From an uncultured Methylophilaceae bacterium (GTDB lineage: Bacteria > Pseudomonadota > Gammaproteobacteria > Burkholderiales > Methylophilaceae), in assembly GCA_903899965.1 (NCBI GenBank), contig CAIULB010000030.1:153489-217488 (forward strand): a stretch of 64,000 nt of DNA, in the 5' to 3' direction. The notes below the pieces were generated by a model. The model was not told the DNA's origin and ran no database searches. It saw nothing but the letters and a program-made list of their open reading frames with translations. This document shows positions 29,158 to 38,117 of the stretch, one piece after another. How positions within the stretch are numbered: the first letter of the stretch is position 1; every line of letters starts with the position of its first letter. The position numbers and the translations under genes are program-made.

Positions 29158-29739
29158 TTAAATGACATTCACTTGTTCATTTTGAAGCATTGTAATGAGC
29201 TTGATGAGTGGTAATCCTATTAAAGCGTTTGGGTCAGAACCTGTCATTGAAGCAATTAATGCAATCCCCAAACCTTCTGACTTGGCGCTTCCAGCGCAAT
29301 TGTAGGGCTCTTCTATGCGTAAATAGTTTTCGATTTGCGCGTCTGTGAGATTTCTAAATTCAACATCATAAAGCACGACATCAGCCTGTATGTGCTTAGT
29401 TGCCGAATTGTATAAACACAAAGCACTGTGAAAGGTCACGCGACGGCCACGTTGGTATTGCAATTGTTTGACTGCATTTTCGTGGGACATGGGTTTGCCG
29501 AGTTGAACGCCATCTGAGGTTGCTACTTGGTCACAGCCAATAATTAATGCGTTTGGATTACTCTCTGCAATCTTTTTTGCTTTTAGCTGTGCAAGCCTTA
29601 GTGCGGTTTCTTGTGGTTGCTCACCTGCTAATGGCGACTCATCAATCTCTGGGGATATAGATTCAAAAGGCAAGCCTAATCTTGCCAATAGCTCTTGGCG
29701 ATAGGGTGAAGATGAGGCTAGGATTAATGATCTTTGCAT
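29158..29739 (-). CDS. Maf-family nucleotide pyrophosphatase (YceF-like)
   Basis: House-cleaning nucleoside triphosphate pyrophosphatase; the YceF subgroup hydrolyses m7GTP. The 193 residues have the Maf start [20 protein letters not shown], the [21 protein letters not shown] block (about 38) and [12 protein letters not shown] (about 66) with the catalytic Asp. The GCDQVA wording (rather than ADTVV) and a Cys-Ala-Gly-Ser motif ([13 protein letters not shown], about 145) favour YceF over YhdE. The start codon is only 15 bases after a strong terminator for the upstream gene. Confidence 0.88.
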   Translation of the reverse strand: MQRSLILASSSPYRQELLARLGLPFESISPEIDESPLAGEQPQETALRLAQLKAKKIAESNPNALIIGCDQVATSDGVQLGKPMSHENAVKQLQYQRGRRVTFHSALCLYNSATKHIQADVVLYDVEFRNLTDAQIENYLRIEEPYNCAGSAKSEGLGIALIASMTGSDPNALIGLPLIKLITMLQNEQVNVI

Positions 29740-29754
29740 ACGTGTAAAGCCTAT

Positions 29755-29785
29755 AAAAAAGCCGACAGTTGATGACTGTCGGCTT
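29755..29785 (-). terminator. Rho-independent terminator of the biotin-carboxylase operon
   Basis: GCCGACAGT (29761-29769) pairs perfectly with ACTGTCGGC (29775-29783), loop five bases. Read on the minus strand the stem is followed by six T residues. It lies 25 bases after the stop of the carboxyltransferase gene. Confidence 0.9.
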
Positions 29786-29809
29786 CTAATTTAAGTCTGA
29801 GCAATAGTA

Positions 29810-31654
29810 TTACTCAGGTTGAATTTCTAGTAGCGACTCGTCTGGTGTCACGGTATCACCTTTTTTAACGTGAACAGCAACGACAACGCCACTTACTGAA
29901 GCTTGAATTTCGTTTTCCATTTTCATCGCTTCAATCACAAGGACTGCATCACCAGCATTTACCTTGTCTCCAGCTTTAACCTTAACGTCAACGATACTCC
30001 CTGGCATAGCTGTGGTTACGCAACCTTCGTGTGACGGCCGTGGACGGCCACTTGCACCAACTTTTGCTGAGGTTTTCTTTTTGCCGTTTGATTTTCCACC
30101 GCTCACTTCAATTTCAGTTAGTGTTTCAACAATTACTTCTTCTGCAATTCCATCAACAGATACATAGAAAGGTCGTTGCTCTTCACCTGAGTGACCGCTA
30201 CCAGTCAATTTAATGTGGAAGGTTTCACCATGCAATGTCACTTTAAACTCATTCGGTGCATATCTTGGGTCGTTTGTTGAAACAGACTCTTTAGATAGCA
30301 ATTGTTCTGGTTTTAAGCTACCAGCATTGCGCTCTTGTAAGAATGTTTTCGCTAGATCAGGGAACATGGCGTAAGTCAGCACATCTTCCTCTGTCATCGC
30401 CCAGGCTTCAGACTCTTGGCGTAACTTATCCATTTCATCTTCAAGCAAATCAGCAGGGCGACATTCAATAACTTCCGTATCATATCCAACAGCAATGTTT
30501 CTAATATCAACATTTACTGGTGCTGGCGCTTTGCCATAATGGCCTAAGAAGTAGTTTTTAACTTCATTTGTCACTGATTTATAACGTGCGCCAGTCATTA
30601 CATTGAGTACAGCTTGTGTGCCAACGATTTGAGATGTAGGGGTAACAAGTGGAGGAAAGCCTAAATCTTCACGCACACGTGGAATCTCAGCAAGCACTTC
30701 ATCCATTCGGTTTAATGCACCTTGCTCTTTTAATTGGTTAGACAGATTAGAAATCATGCCACCTGGAACTTGATTGACTAAAACCCGTGTATCAACGCCT
30801 GTGAATTCACTTTCAAACTGCCAGTACTTTCTGCGCACTTCGCGGAAATAAGCGGTGATTTCTTGTAGGGCGGCTAAATTTAAGCCTGTGTCATATTCAG
30901 TCCCCTGCAGTGCAGCAACCAAGCTTTCAGTTGTCGGGTGACTAGCACCTTCAGAGAAGGATGAGTTGCAAGTGTCGATAATGGTTGCGCCATTTTCAAC
31001 GCCTTTTAGCATACACATACTTGCCAAGCCTGATGTAGCGTGGCTATGCAAGTGAATAGGGAGCTTAACTGCAGCACGAATAGCTTTGACTAATTCAGTC
31101 GTGCTTTGAGGAGTAAGTAAACCCGCCATGTCTTTAATGGCAATCGTGTCTGAACCCATAGATTCCAGTTGCTTTGCCATTTCAACAAAGTAATTGATGT
31201 CGTGCACAGGGCTTGTTGTATATGAAATCGTACCTTCCGCATGTTTACCATGCTTCTTAACGGCTTCAATAGATACACGTAAATTGCGAATATCGTTCAT
31301 TGCGTCAAATACACGGAATACATCCACGCCAGAATCAGCAGATTGTTTAACGAAAGCTCGTACTACGTCGTCTGAGTAATGACGATAGCCAAGTAAGTTT
31401 TGGCCACGCAGTAACATTTGAATGCGGCTATTAGGTAGGGCGGCGCGAAGTTTCTTCAAACGCTCCCAAGGATCCTCTTTTAAGTAGCGAACACAGGTGT
31501 CAAATGTAGCGCCACCCCATGCTTCAAGAGACCAAAAACCAATGGCATCTAATTTTGAGCAAATTGGCAACATATCGTCAGTACGTAGACGTGTTGCGAT
31601 GAGAGATTGATGACCATCCCTTAAAACTAATTCAGAAACATGAACTTGTGCCAT
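29810..31654 (-). CDS. pycB: Carboxyltransferase/biotin-carrier subunit (pyruvate carboxylase subunit B; OadA-like)
   Basis: The 614 residues have a DRE-TIM carboxyltransferase barrel (about 1-290; LRDGHQSLIATRL near residue 11, metal-binding HLHSHATSG near 200), the conserved carboxylase domain (about 300-450), and a C-terminal biotinyl domain with the biotin lysine in EAMKMENE (about 573-580) after a charged linker. This matches both oxaloacetate decarboxylase alpha and the B subunit of two-part pyruvate carboxylase. Adjacency to a 472-residue biotin carboxylase, and no membrane OadB/OadG partner in view, favour pyruvate carboxylase, an anaplerotic enzyme making oxaloacetate. Confidence 0.82.
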   Translation of the reverse strand: MAQVHVSELVLRDGHQSLIATRLRTDDMLPICSKLDAIGFWSLEAWGGATFDTCVRYLKEDPWERLKKLRAALPNSRIQMLLRGQNLLGYRHYSDDVVRAFVKQSADSGVDVFRVFDAMNDIRNLRVSIEAVKKHGKHAEGTISYTTSPVHDINYFVEMAKQLESMGSDTIAIKDMAGLLTPQSTTELVKAIRAAVKLPIHLHSHATSGLASMCMLKGVENGATIIDTCNSSFSEGASHPTTESLVAALQGTEYDTGLNLAALQEITAYFREVRRKYWQFESEFTGVDTRVLVNQVPGGMISNLSNQLKEQGALNRMDEVLAEIPRVREDLGFPPLVTPTSQIVGTQAVLNVMTGARYKSVTNEVKNYFLGHYGKAPAPVNVDIRNIAVGYDTEVIECRPADLLEDEMDKLRQESEAWAMTEEDVLTYAMFPDLAKTFLQERNAGSLKPEQLLSKESVSTNDPRYAPNEFKVTLHGETFHIKLTGSGHSGEEQRPFYVSVDGIAEEVIVETLTEIEVSGGKSNGKKKTSAKVGASGRPRPSHEGCVTTAMPGSIVDVKVKAGDKVNAGDAVLVIEAMKMENEIQASVSGVVVAVHVKKGDTVTPDESLLEIQPE

Positions 31655-31689
31655 ATATTTAACTTATTTTATTTATTGGTTGATATGAA

Positions 31690-33108
31690 TTAAATGCCTT
31701 CGTGAGCTGCAATTGCGGCAGAAATCGCTGCAGCAATCAACTCAGGAGGGAACGCAGTTGCGTAATTGTTTAGCTCAGGGTGTGATTCTACAAAGCTAGT
31801 ATCAAATTCGCCACTTCTAAAATCAGGATGCTTCAAAATTTCTTGATAGTATGGGATGGTTGTTTTCACGCCATACACCAACATATCATTAAGTGCTCTG
31901 CGGCCACGCTCAATCACGCTATCCCAATCTAAAGCCCAAACAGTAAGCTTGGCGCACATGGAGTCGTAATACGGAGGGATAATATAGCCACTATAAATCG
32001 CAGCATCCATACGAACACCAGGGCCACCCGGCGCATAGTAACGCGTGATTTTACCAAAGCTTGGAAGAAAATCGTTTTTAGGATCTTCGGCGTTTATGCG
32101 GAATTCCATCGCAAAACCACGATACTTAACTTCATCTTGTTTGTATTGAAGTTCTTGGCCATCAGCAATGCGAATCTGCTCTTGGACAATATCAATGCCA
32201 GTAATTGTCTCTGTCACCGTATGCTCAACTTGCAAGCGCGTATTCATTTCCATGAAGTAGAAAGTGTTGTCAGAGTCTAGTAAGAACTCAACTGTGCCTG
32301 CATTCTCGTAGCCGACCGCTTTAGCTGCCTTAACGGCCAAATTACCAATATACTCACGTTGTGCATCACTTAATTGAGGTGATGGGGCAATTTCAATTAG
32401 TTTTTGGTTGCGACGCTGAATAGAGCAGTCACGTTCAAACAGGTGAATAACGTTACCGTGACTGTCACCAATAATTTGTACTTCAATATGGCGTGGGTTA
32501 ACAACGCACTTTTCTAAGAAAACTTCAGGCTTGCCAAAAGCTTTGCTTGCTTCTGAAATCACTCGGTCATAATTGCCGAGCAATTCTTTCTCATCGTTAC
32601 AACGGCGAATGCCTCGACCACCACCACCGTTAGTGGCCTTCAACATAACAGGGTAGCCAATCTTGGCCGCCAAAATACGGGCTTCTTCAAGATCAGCTAG
32701 GTTACCATCACTGCCGGGTGTGCAAGGAATGCCAGCAGCCACCATCGCATTACGCGCTTGAATTTTATCGCCCATTTGGCGAATCACGCTTGCATCAGGG
32801 CCGATAAACTTAATGCCGCGACGAGCACAAATTTCCGCCAACTCTGGATTTTCAGATAAAAAACCATAACCTGGATGAAGTGCGTCACAACCTGACGCAA
32901 CAGCCAAATTAACAATATTATGTGCATTTAAATAGCCAACCACTGGATCTGAGCCAATGTTATAAGCTTCGTCTGCTTTTTTGACGTGCAATGCATGACG
33001 GTCTGCATCAGAGTAGATCGCAACGGACTTAATGCCCATTTCCGAACATGCTCTAACGATACGCACTGCAATTTCGCCGCGATTAGCGACTAGAATTTTT
33101 TTAATCAC
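31690..33108 (-). CDS. pycA: Biotin carboxylase (pyruvate carboxylase subunit A; AccC-like)
   Basis: ATP-grasp enzyme that carboxylates biotin on its partner subunit. The 472 residues show IKKILVANRGEIAVRIVRAC at the N-terminus, HPGYGFLSENPE (about 78), the glycine-rich ATP lid MLKATNGGGGRGIRRC (about 155), and the catalytic MEMNTRLQVEHTVTE motif (about 287). It is somewhat longer than a typical AccC (about 449) and matches PycA length, in line with pycB 35 bases downstream. The start is GTG 33108. It is divergent from yceD. Confidence 0.85.
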   Translation of the reverse strand: MIKKILVANRGEIAVRIVRACSEMGIKSVAIYSDADRHALHVKKADEAYNIGSDPVVGYLNAHNIVNLAVASGCDALHPGYGFLSENPELAEICARRGIKFIGPDASVIRQMGDKIQARNAMVAAGIPCTPGSDGNLADLEEARILAAKIGYPVMLKATNGGGGRGIRRCNDEKELLGNYDRVISEASKAFGKPEVFLEKCVVNPRHIEVQIIGDSHGNVIHLFERDCSIQRRNQKLIEIAPSPQLSDAQREYIGNLAVKAAKAVGYENAGTVEFLLDSDNTFYFMEMNTRLQVEHTVTETITGIDIVQEQIRIADGQELQYKQDEVKYRGFAMEFRINAEDPKNDFLPSFGKITRYYAPGGPGVRMDAAIYSGYIIPPYYDSMCAKLTVWALDWDSVIERGRRALNDMLVYGVKTTIPYYQEILKHPDFRSGEFDTSFVESHPELNNYATAFPPELIAAAISAAIAAHEGI

Positions 33109-33171
33109 TACTGAACCTGAATGTTAAGAGTTTAAAGATGTTAAAAATAAACGGTTAAATCGGTTAGTTTT

Positions 33172-33200
33172 TTGACATAACCACAGCTTAATTATATCAT
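33172..33200 (+). promoter_or_regulatory. Strong promoter for yceD-rpmF
   Basis: TTGACA (33172-33177), 17-base spacer, TATCAT (33195-33200). The discriminator after the -10 is GCGCGCC, the GC-rich type linked to stringent control of ribosomal genes. Predicted start of transcription is about 33206-33208, only a few bases before the yceD ATG at 33210. Confidence 0.75.
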
Positions 33201-33209
33201 GCGCGCCTT

Positions 33210-33710
33210 ATGACTGCACAGCACATCATCAACAGCCTTGAATTTGCAAGAAAATCTCTAGAGATTCGTGATACAATCGCGCACTCGGATTTACAACGGG
33301 CCAAAGATTTGCTCACGCCAGAGACTGAAAGCCTTGACTGGCGCTTATCTGGTGAGATTTCTGCTGATAAAAAAGCTAGGCTACATTTAAGCCTAACAGG
33401 CAATGTAGCAGTGCCTTGTCAGCGATGTTTAGAGCCCATGATGATTGCTTTAAGTATTAGCTCTGAGTTTATCTTGGTAAAAGATGAATCCGAAATTCCT
33501 CCTGAAGAGGATGATGTTAAGGATCATGATTACTTGGTTGCTGAGGCAGAAATGGATGTGCTGCAATTGGTTGAAGATGAGATTTTGCTTGCTTTGCCTT
33601 ATGCACCAAAACACGAAATTAAAGATTGCGCAGTAAAAGCAGAAGTTAATGAGCGTAAGGCTCCCAACCCTTTTGCAGTATTGCGAGATTTTAAAGTTGT
33701 AAAAAGTTAG
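33210..33710 (+). CDS. yceD: YceD (DUF177) large-subunit rRNA accumulation protein
   Basis: DUF177 protein needed for normal 23S rRNA accumulation and almost always located before rpmF. The 166 residues carry the family motif GNVAVPCQRCLEPM (about 70), an acidic middle region (DESEIPPEEDDVKDHDYLV, about 93) and a C-terminal LALPYAPKHE-IKDC motif (about 129) followed by NPFAVLRDFK. No ribosome-binding site precedes the ATG and the promoter ends 9 bases upstream, so translation is probably leaderless. rpmF follows after 20 bases. Confidence 0.92.
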   Translation: MTAQHIINSLEFARKSLEIRDTIAHSDLQRAKDLLTPETESLDWRLSGEISADKKARLHLSLTGNVAVPCQRCLEPMMIALSISSEFILVKDESEIPPEEDDVKDHDYLVAEAEMDVLQLVEDEILLALPYAPKHEIKDCAVKAEVNERKAPNPFAVLRDFKVVKS

Positions 33711-33730
33711 TTTATATTTAGGAGTAAGAA

Positions 33731-33910
33731 ATGGCTGTTCAACAAAACAAAAAATCACCATCTAAACGTGGTATGCATCGCTCACACGACTTTTTAACGA
33801 ACCCAGCTTTGGCAGTTGAGCCAACAACTGGTGAAGTGCATTTACGTCACCACGTAAGCCCAAGCGGCTACTACCGTGGCCGTAAAGTATTACCGGCTAA
33901 AGGCGAGTAA
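33731..33910 (+). CDS. rpmF: 50S ribosomal protein L32 (bL32)
   Basis: Small 50S subunit protein of 59 residues, starting [20 protein letters not shown], the standard bL32 start, with [20 protein letters not shown] in the second half. There is no zinc-binding Cys quartet, so this is the zinc-independent (C-) form. GGAG lies before the ATG. It sits between yceD and plsX, the widely conserved order that couples ribosome and lipid synthesis genes. Confidence 0.96.
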   Translation: MAVQQNKKSPSKRGMHRSHDFLTNPALAVEPTTGEVHLRHHVSPSGYYRGRKVLPAKGE

Positions 33911-33920
33911 TTAGTGATTG

Positions 33921-33960
33921 AAGCGAGCATGAAATCTTCTTTTATGAGATTTCATCGCTT
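33921..33960 (+). terminator. Terminator-like hairpin between rpmF and plsX
   Basis: ATGAAATCT (33929-33937) pairs with AGATTTCAT (33946-33954), extended by AAGCG/CGCTT (33921-33925 / 33955-33959) with a small bulge. It is followed only by GTTTT, so it is likely a partial terminator or processing site that separates expression of yceD-rpmF from the fab genes. Confidence 0.6.
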
Positions 33961-33983
33961 GTTTTAAGGTTTATTTTTAAAGC

Positions 33984-35021
33984 ATGGATATCACCGTTGC
34001 TATCGATGCCATGGGTGGCGATCACGGCCCTCGTGTCACCATCCCGGCCGCATTAGCGCTGTTAAAGCAAGATAGCAATATTAAAGTCATCTTAGTTGGC
34101 CGCAGTGATGCGATTGAAGCTGAACTTCGCACTAACAAGGCAAAACCTAATTCCAGAATGCGCATTCATCACGCAAGTGAACTTGTGATGATGGATGAAT
34201 CTCCTCAAAGCGCTCTCAAAAACAAAAAAGACTCATCAATGCGCGTCGCCATTAACATGGTTAAAGACGGCGAGGCTGATGCTTGCGTCAGCGCAGGCAA
34301 TACTGGTGCCTTGATGGCCACAGCACGATTTGTCTTAAAAACTCTCCCAGGTATTGATAGGCCAGCCATTGCAGGTGTTTTGCCTAGCAAAATTGGCATG
34401 ACCCACATGTTAGACCTTGGCGCTAATGCCGATTGCACCCCTGAACATTTGTTGCAGTTTGCGATTATGGGTTCAGTCTTAGTTTCTTGTGTTAGAAACA
34501 AGCCGAAACCAACAGTGGGGTTGCTGAACATAGGCTCTGAAGACATTAAAGGCAATGAAGTGGTCAAACAAACTGCTGAGTTGCTTAAAGCCAGTAATTT
34601 AAACTTCTACGGTAACGTGGAAGGTGATGACATCTATAAAGGCACAACAGACCTAGTCGTTTGTGATGGTTTTGTAGGCAATGTTGCACTCAAGACTTCC
34701 GAAGGTCTTGCAAACCTTATGGGTGGCTTTTTAAAAGAAGAGTTTAAAAGGAACCCAGTCACTAAGTTTATGGCCTTGATTTCCATGCCTGTGCTATCAG
34801 CATTCAGAAAACGCTTAGACCCTAGATGCTACAACGGCGCTAGCTTTTTAGGTTTGCGCGGCATTGTGGTAAAAAGCCACGGTGGCGCTGATGCTTTTGC
34901 CTTTAGACATGCCATTATTAAAGCGGTTGAAGAGGCTAGAAGTGGTGTTTTAGCCCACATCTCAGAACAGCTGGCGCTCGAACACGCGCAATCTGAAACA
35001 CCTAATACAGCGACAAATTAA
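33984..35021 (+). CDS. plsX: Phosphate acyltransferase PlsX
   Basis: Makes acyl-phosphate from acyl-ACP for phosphatidate synthesis via PlsY. The 345 residues start [20 protein letters not shown], with [20 protein letters not shown] (about 88), AGNTGALMA (about 107) and a C-terminal [20 protein letters not shown] block (about 286). Length is standard. It begins 23 bases after the rpmF-distal hairpin and leads the fab genes. Confidence 0.96.
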   Translation: MDITVAIDAMGGDHGPRVTIPAALALLKQDSNIKVILVGRSDAIEAELRTNKAKPNSRMRIHHASELVMMDESPQSALKNKKDSSMRVAINMVKDGEADACVSAGNTGALMATARFVLKTLPGIDRPAIAGVLPSKIGMTHMLDLGANADCTPEHLLQFAIMGSVLVSCVRNKPKPTVGLLNIGSEDIKGNEVVKQTAELLKASNLNFYGNVEGDDIYKGTTDLVVCDGFVGNVALKTSEGLANLMGGFLKEEFKRNPVTKFMALISMPVLSAFRKRLDPRCYNGASFLGLRGIVVKSHGGADAFAFRHAIIKAVEEARSGVLAHISEQLALEHAQSETPNTATN

Positions 35022-35087
35022 CTTGCCATTCGGCATGTTTAAAAATATGATTCGCTGTCAAAACCAAACTTATTTGAAAGTTCTTGC

Positions 35088-36041
35088 ATGAAGCATTCAC
35101 GTATCGCGGGCACTGGCAGTTACTTGCCCGAAAGAATACTTACTAACGCAGAACTTGAGCGGACAATCGATACAACTGACGAGTGGATTTTTACTCGCAC
35201 AGGCATCCGTGAGCGACACATCATCGCAGAAGGCCAATTCACAAGTGACATGGCTTTAGAAGCAGCGAAAAATGCGATTGAAGCTGCGAATATCGACATC
35301 CAATCTATCGACCTTATCGTTCTTGCAACAACGACGCCAGATCGAACATTCCCAAGCACCGCTTGTTTATTACAACAAAAATTAGGCATTATTAATTGCC
35401 CTGCGTTCGACTTGCAGGCTGTATGTAGCGGCTTCATTTACGCATTAGCGACAGCAGACAACTTTATTAAAGCTGGCGCAGCAAAATGTGCGCTTGTCGT
35501 TGGAGCTGACGCGATGTCACGTATTACCGACTGGACGGACAGAAGCAACTGCATCCTTTGGGGTGATGGTGCTGGCGCTGTGATTCTTCAAACGAGCGAT
35601 GATCAAGGAATTTTATCTACTCACCTACATGCAAATGGAAATTACGCTGACATGCTAATGGTGCCTCAAGGCGTATCAAATCAAGAAGGTAGCAAGACTA
35701 TCCTCATGGAAGGTAACGCCGTGTTCAAAATGGCAGTGAATACATTAGATGCTATTGTTGACGACACACTTGCTGCAAACGGTTTAGAAAAGTCAGACAT
35801 TGACTGGCTGGTGCCACATCAAGCGAATATTCGCATCTTGCAATCAACTGCCAAGAAGCTTGGCATGAGCATGGACAGAGTAGTAACAACCGTTGATAAA
35901 CACGGCAACACGTCGGCAGCATCCATCCCATTGGCGCTTGATGTTGCTGTCCGTGATGGACGTATTAAACGTGGCGAAACAATTTTGATGGAAGCCTTTG
36001 GTGGTGGTTTCACCTGGGGTTCTGTCTTGATGAAATATTAA
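35088..36041 (+). CDS. fabH: 3-oxoacyl-ACP synthase III
   Basis: Starts fatty acid synthesis by condensing acetyl-CoA with malonyl-ACP. The 317 residues (normal length) hold [19 protein letters not shown] at the N-terminus, [16 protein letters not shown] (about 30), the active-site Cys in [13 protein letters not shown] (about 113), the His in [13 protein letters not shown] (about 245) and the Asn in [15 protein letters not shown] (about 270). It is followed after 25 bases by fabD. Confidence 0.97.
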   Translation: MKHSRIAGTGSYLPERILTNAELERTIDTTDEWIFTRTGIRERHIIAEGQFTSDMALEAAKNAIEAANIDIQSIDLIVLATTTPDRTFPSTACLLQQKLGIINCPAFDLQAVCSGFIYALATADNFIKAGAAKCALVVGADAMSRITDWTDRSNCILWGDGAGAVILQTSDDQGILSTHLHANGNYADMLMVPQGVSNQEGSKTILMEGNAVFKMAVNTLDAIVDDTLAANGLEKSDIDWLVPHQANIRILQSTAKKLGMSMDRVVTTVDKHGNTSAASIPLALDVAVRDGRIKRGETILMEAFGGGFTWGSVLMKY

Positions 36042-36066
36042 GTTCATAAAGTATTAAGAGGCTTAC

Positions 36067-36996
36067 ATGAAATTTGCTTTTTTCTTTCCAGGTCAAGGTT
36101 CGCAATCCGTAGGCATGATGCAAGGTTTGGCTGACAGTCCCGATATTCGTCAAACATTCGACGAAGCATCGGATCTGCTTGGCCAAGACTTTTGGTCTAT
36201 GGTTACAGAACCAAACGAAGCACTCAATCAAACCACTAATACTCAACCATTGATGCTCACAGCGGGCGTTGCCACATGGCGCGCCTGGCAGGCGCAATCA
36301 TCCTTAGTCCCAACGCTAATGGCAGGGCACAGCTTAGGAGAATATACCGCGCTTGTCGCTGCCGGCGCTTTAACATTCAAAGACGCTTTGCCATTGGTGC
36401 GTTACCGCGCTGAAGTGATGCAAAATGCTGTTGCTGAAGGTGTTGGCGCAATGGCTGCTATTCTAGGCCTAGATGATGAAACAGTGCGTCAGGTATGTAC
36501 TGAGGGAGCTCAAGGCGAGGTGTTGGAAGCTGTTAACTTAAACTCACCAGGCCAAGTAGTGATTGCGGGCAATAAAGCCGCGGTTGAACGCGGCATGGAG
36601 CTTGCAAAAGAAAAAGGTGCCAAACGCGCATTGGCCCTACCTGTAAGCGTTCCATCACATTGTGCATTGATGAAGCCAGCAGCAGAAGCTTTGGCTGTGT
36701 ATCTGCAAAACGTTCAAATGACTGCAAGTAGCCTCCCAGTAATTCATAATGCTGACGTGCTTGCTTACAGCGATATTAATCAAATAAAAGACGCATTAGT
36801 GCGTCAATTGTATAGCCCAGTAAGATGGGTTGAGACTGTACAAAGTGCTTACAATCAAGGCATTACCAACTCAGCGGAGTGCGGTCCTGGTAAGGTGCTC
36901 GCTGGCCTTACAAAACGTATCGTTACTGAATTGCCTTGTTTGGCATTAACAAGTGCCGAAGCGCTGACTGAAGCTCAAACGCAATTCTCAGCATAA
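36067..36996 (+). CDS. fabD: Malonyl-CoA:ACP transacylase
   Basis: Loads malonyl groups onto ACP. The 309 residues begin FAFFFPGQGSQSVGMMQGL, have the active-site Ser in MAGHSLGEYTALVAAG (about 91), the Arg in LVRYRAEVMQNA (about 115) and the His in ALPVSVPSHCALMKPA (about 196). AGTATTAAGAGG lies just before the ATG. It is part of the uninterrupted plsX-fabH-fabD-fabG order. Confidence 0.97.
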   Translation: MKFAFFFPGQGSQSVGMMQGLADSPDIRQTFDEASDLLGQDFWSMVTEPNEALNQTTNTQPLMLTAGVATWRAWQAQSSLVPTLMAGHSLGEYTALVAAGALTFKDALPLVRYRAEVMQNAVAEGVGAMAAILGLDDETVRQVCTEGAQGEVLEAVNLNSPGQVVIAGNKAAVERGMELAKEKGAKRALALPVSVPSHCALMKPAAEALAVYLQNVQMTASSLPVIHNADVLAYSDINQIKDALVRQLYSPVRWVETVQSAYNQGITNSAECGPGKVLAGLTKRIVTELPCLALTSAEALTEAQTQFSA

Positions 36997-37013
36997 ATAA
37001 AAGGGAGAACATT

Positions 37014-37754
37014 ATGTTAGAAGGTCAAATTGCATTAGTCACTGGCGCTAGCCGTGGCATTGGTGCTGCAATTGCTCAAGAACTGGGCAAAAAAGGTGCT
37101 GTGGTTGTCGGTACAGCAACAACACAAAATGGTGCTGATGCAATTAGCGCAGCGTTAAAAGATGCTGGTATTAAAGGTTGCGGTCTAGCTCTTGATGTAA
37201 ACGATAACGAACAAATTCAAGCAACTTTAAAAATAATCGCTGAGCAATTTGGGGACGTAAGTATTCTTGTAAACAATGCGGGCATCACTAAAGACACATT
37301 GCTAATGCGTATGGAAGATAGTGATTGGGATGCTGTCATTTCAACAAACTTAAGCTCTGTATTCCGTATGTCTAAAGCCGTTTTGCGCCCAATGATGAAG
37401 GCGAGAACAGGTCGCATCATTAGCATTTCATCTGTCGTTGGCCACATGGGCAATGCCGGTCAAACAAACTATGCAGCCGCTAAAGCAGGTATGTCAGGCT
37501 TTACAAAATCATTAGCGAGCGAAGTAGGCAGCCGTAACATTACAGTGAACTGTGTTGCACCAGGCTTTATTGATACAGATATGACGCGCTCATTACCAGA
37601 TGAACACAAAGAAGCACTATTGAAGCACATACCGTTGGCAAAACTTGGTCAAGATAGCGATATTGCGGCGGCTGTAGCGTTTTTAGCATCGCCATCAGCA
37701 GGTTATATCACAGGCGAAACCTTGCATGTGAACGGCGGAATGTACATGGCATAA
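37014..37754 (+). CDS. fabG: 3-oxoacyl-ACP reductase
   Basis: NADPH-dependent short-chain dehydrogenase that reduces 3-oxoacyl-ACP. The 246 residues show the TGxxxGIG cofactor motif (LVTGASRGIGAAIAQ), NNAG (about 86), the catalytic Ser region SISSVVGHMGNAGQTNYAAA (about 137) with YxxxK, and a C-terminal GYITGETLHVNGGMYM. GGGAG lies upstream of the ATG. acpP follows after 96 bases with its own promoter. Confidence 0.97.
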   Translation: MLEGQIALVTGASRGIGAAIAQELGKKGAVVVGTATTQNGADAISAALKDAGIKGCGLALDVNDNEQIQATLKIIAEQFGDVSILVNNAGITKDTLLMRMEDSDWDAVISTNLSSVFRMSKAVLRPMMKARTGRIISISSVVGHMGNAGQTNYAAAKAGMSGFTKSLASEVGSRNITVNCVAPGFIDTDMTRSLPDEHKEALLKHIPLAKLGQDSDIAAAVAFLASPSAGYITGETLHVNGGMYMA

Positions 37755-37775
37755 TGCTATTAACAATTTAGTTTT

Positions 37776-37803
37776 TTGAATTCCTCACGCTTTTTGTTAG
37801 AAT
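37776..37803 (+). promoter_or_regulatory. Promoter for acpP
   Basis: TTGAAT (37776-37781) and TAGAAT (37798-37803), 16-base spacer, in the fabG-acpP gap. Predicted start near 37810. A separate promoter fits the very high ACP demand. Confidence 0.6.
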
Positions 37804-37811
37804 GTCGTGAG
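37784..37811. promoter_or_regulatory. Inverted repeat flanking the acpP -10 element
   Basis: CTCACG (37784-37789) and CGTGAG (37806-37811) are perfectly complementary arms 16 bases apart, placed symmetrically around the TAGAAT -10 box. Their position would let a dimeric regulator block RNA polymerase; no regulator can be named. Confidence 0.4.
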
Positions 37812-37850
37812 TTTAGTAGCAGTAAATTTAAATAATAAAAGGGGATTTAG

Positions 37851-38087
37851 ATGTCTGACATCGAACAACGCGTTAAAAAAATTGTAATCGAACAACTTGG
37901 TGCTAATGAAGCAGATGTAAAAAATGCATCTTCATTCGTTGATGATTTGGGCGCTGACTCTCTAGATACAGTTGAATTGGTGATGGCTCTTGAAGAAGAG
38001 TTTGACTGCGAAATTCCTGATGAAGAAGCTGAAAAAATCACGACAGTACAACAAGCTATTGACTACGTCACAGCTAACCTTAAGTAA
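37851..38087 (+). CDS. acpP: Acyl carrier protein
   Basis: Carrier of acyl chains in fatty acid and lipid A synthesis. The 78 acidic residues contain the phosphopantetheine attachment Ser in [20 protein letters not shown] (Ser37), and the family start [20 protein letters not shown] precedes the ATG. It has its own promoter and is followed after 30 bases by fabF. Confidence 0.98.
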   Translation: MSDIEQRVKKIVIEQLGANEADVKNASSFVDDLGADSLDTVELVMALEEEFDCEIPDEEAEKITTVQQAIDYVTANLK

Positions 38088-38117
38088 TTAAACTTATCAT
38101 TTTTTCTTGGAGTCGCT

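Noticed and set aside
29810-33108. Acetyl-CoA carboxylase (accBC) for the biotin enzyme pair
   Set aside because: The partner subunit is a DRE-TIM carboxyltransferase with a fused biotin domain, not a small AccB, so ACC is ruled out.
33199-33213. Mini-frame ATG CGC GCC TTA TGA whose stop overlaps the yceD ATG
   Set aside because: Looks like a coupling leader peptide, but its ATG overlaps the -10 hexamer, so it would not be transcribed from the predicted promoter.
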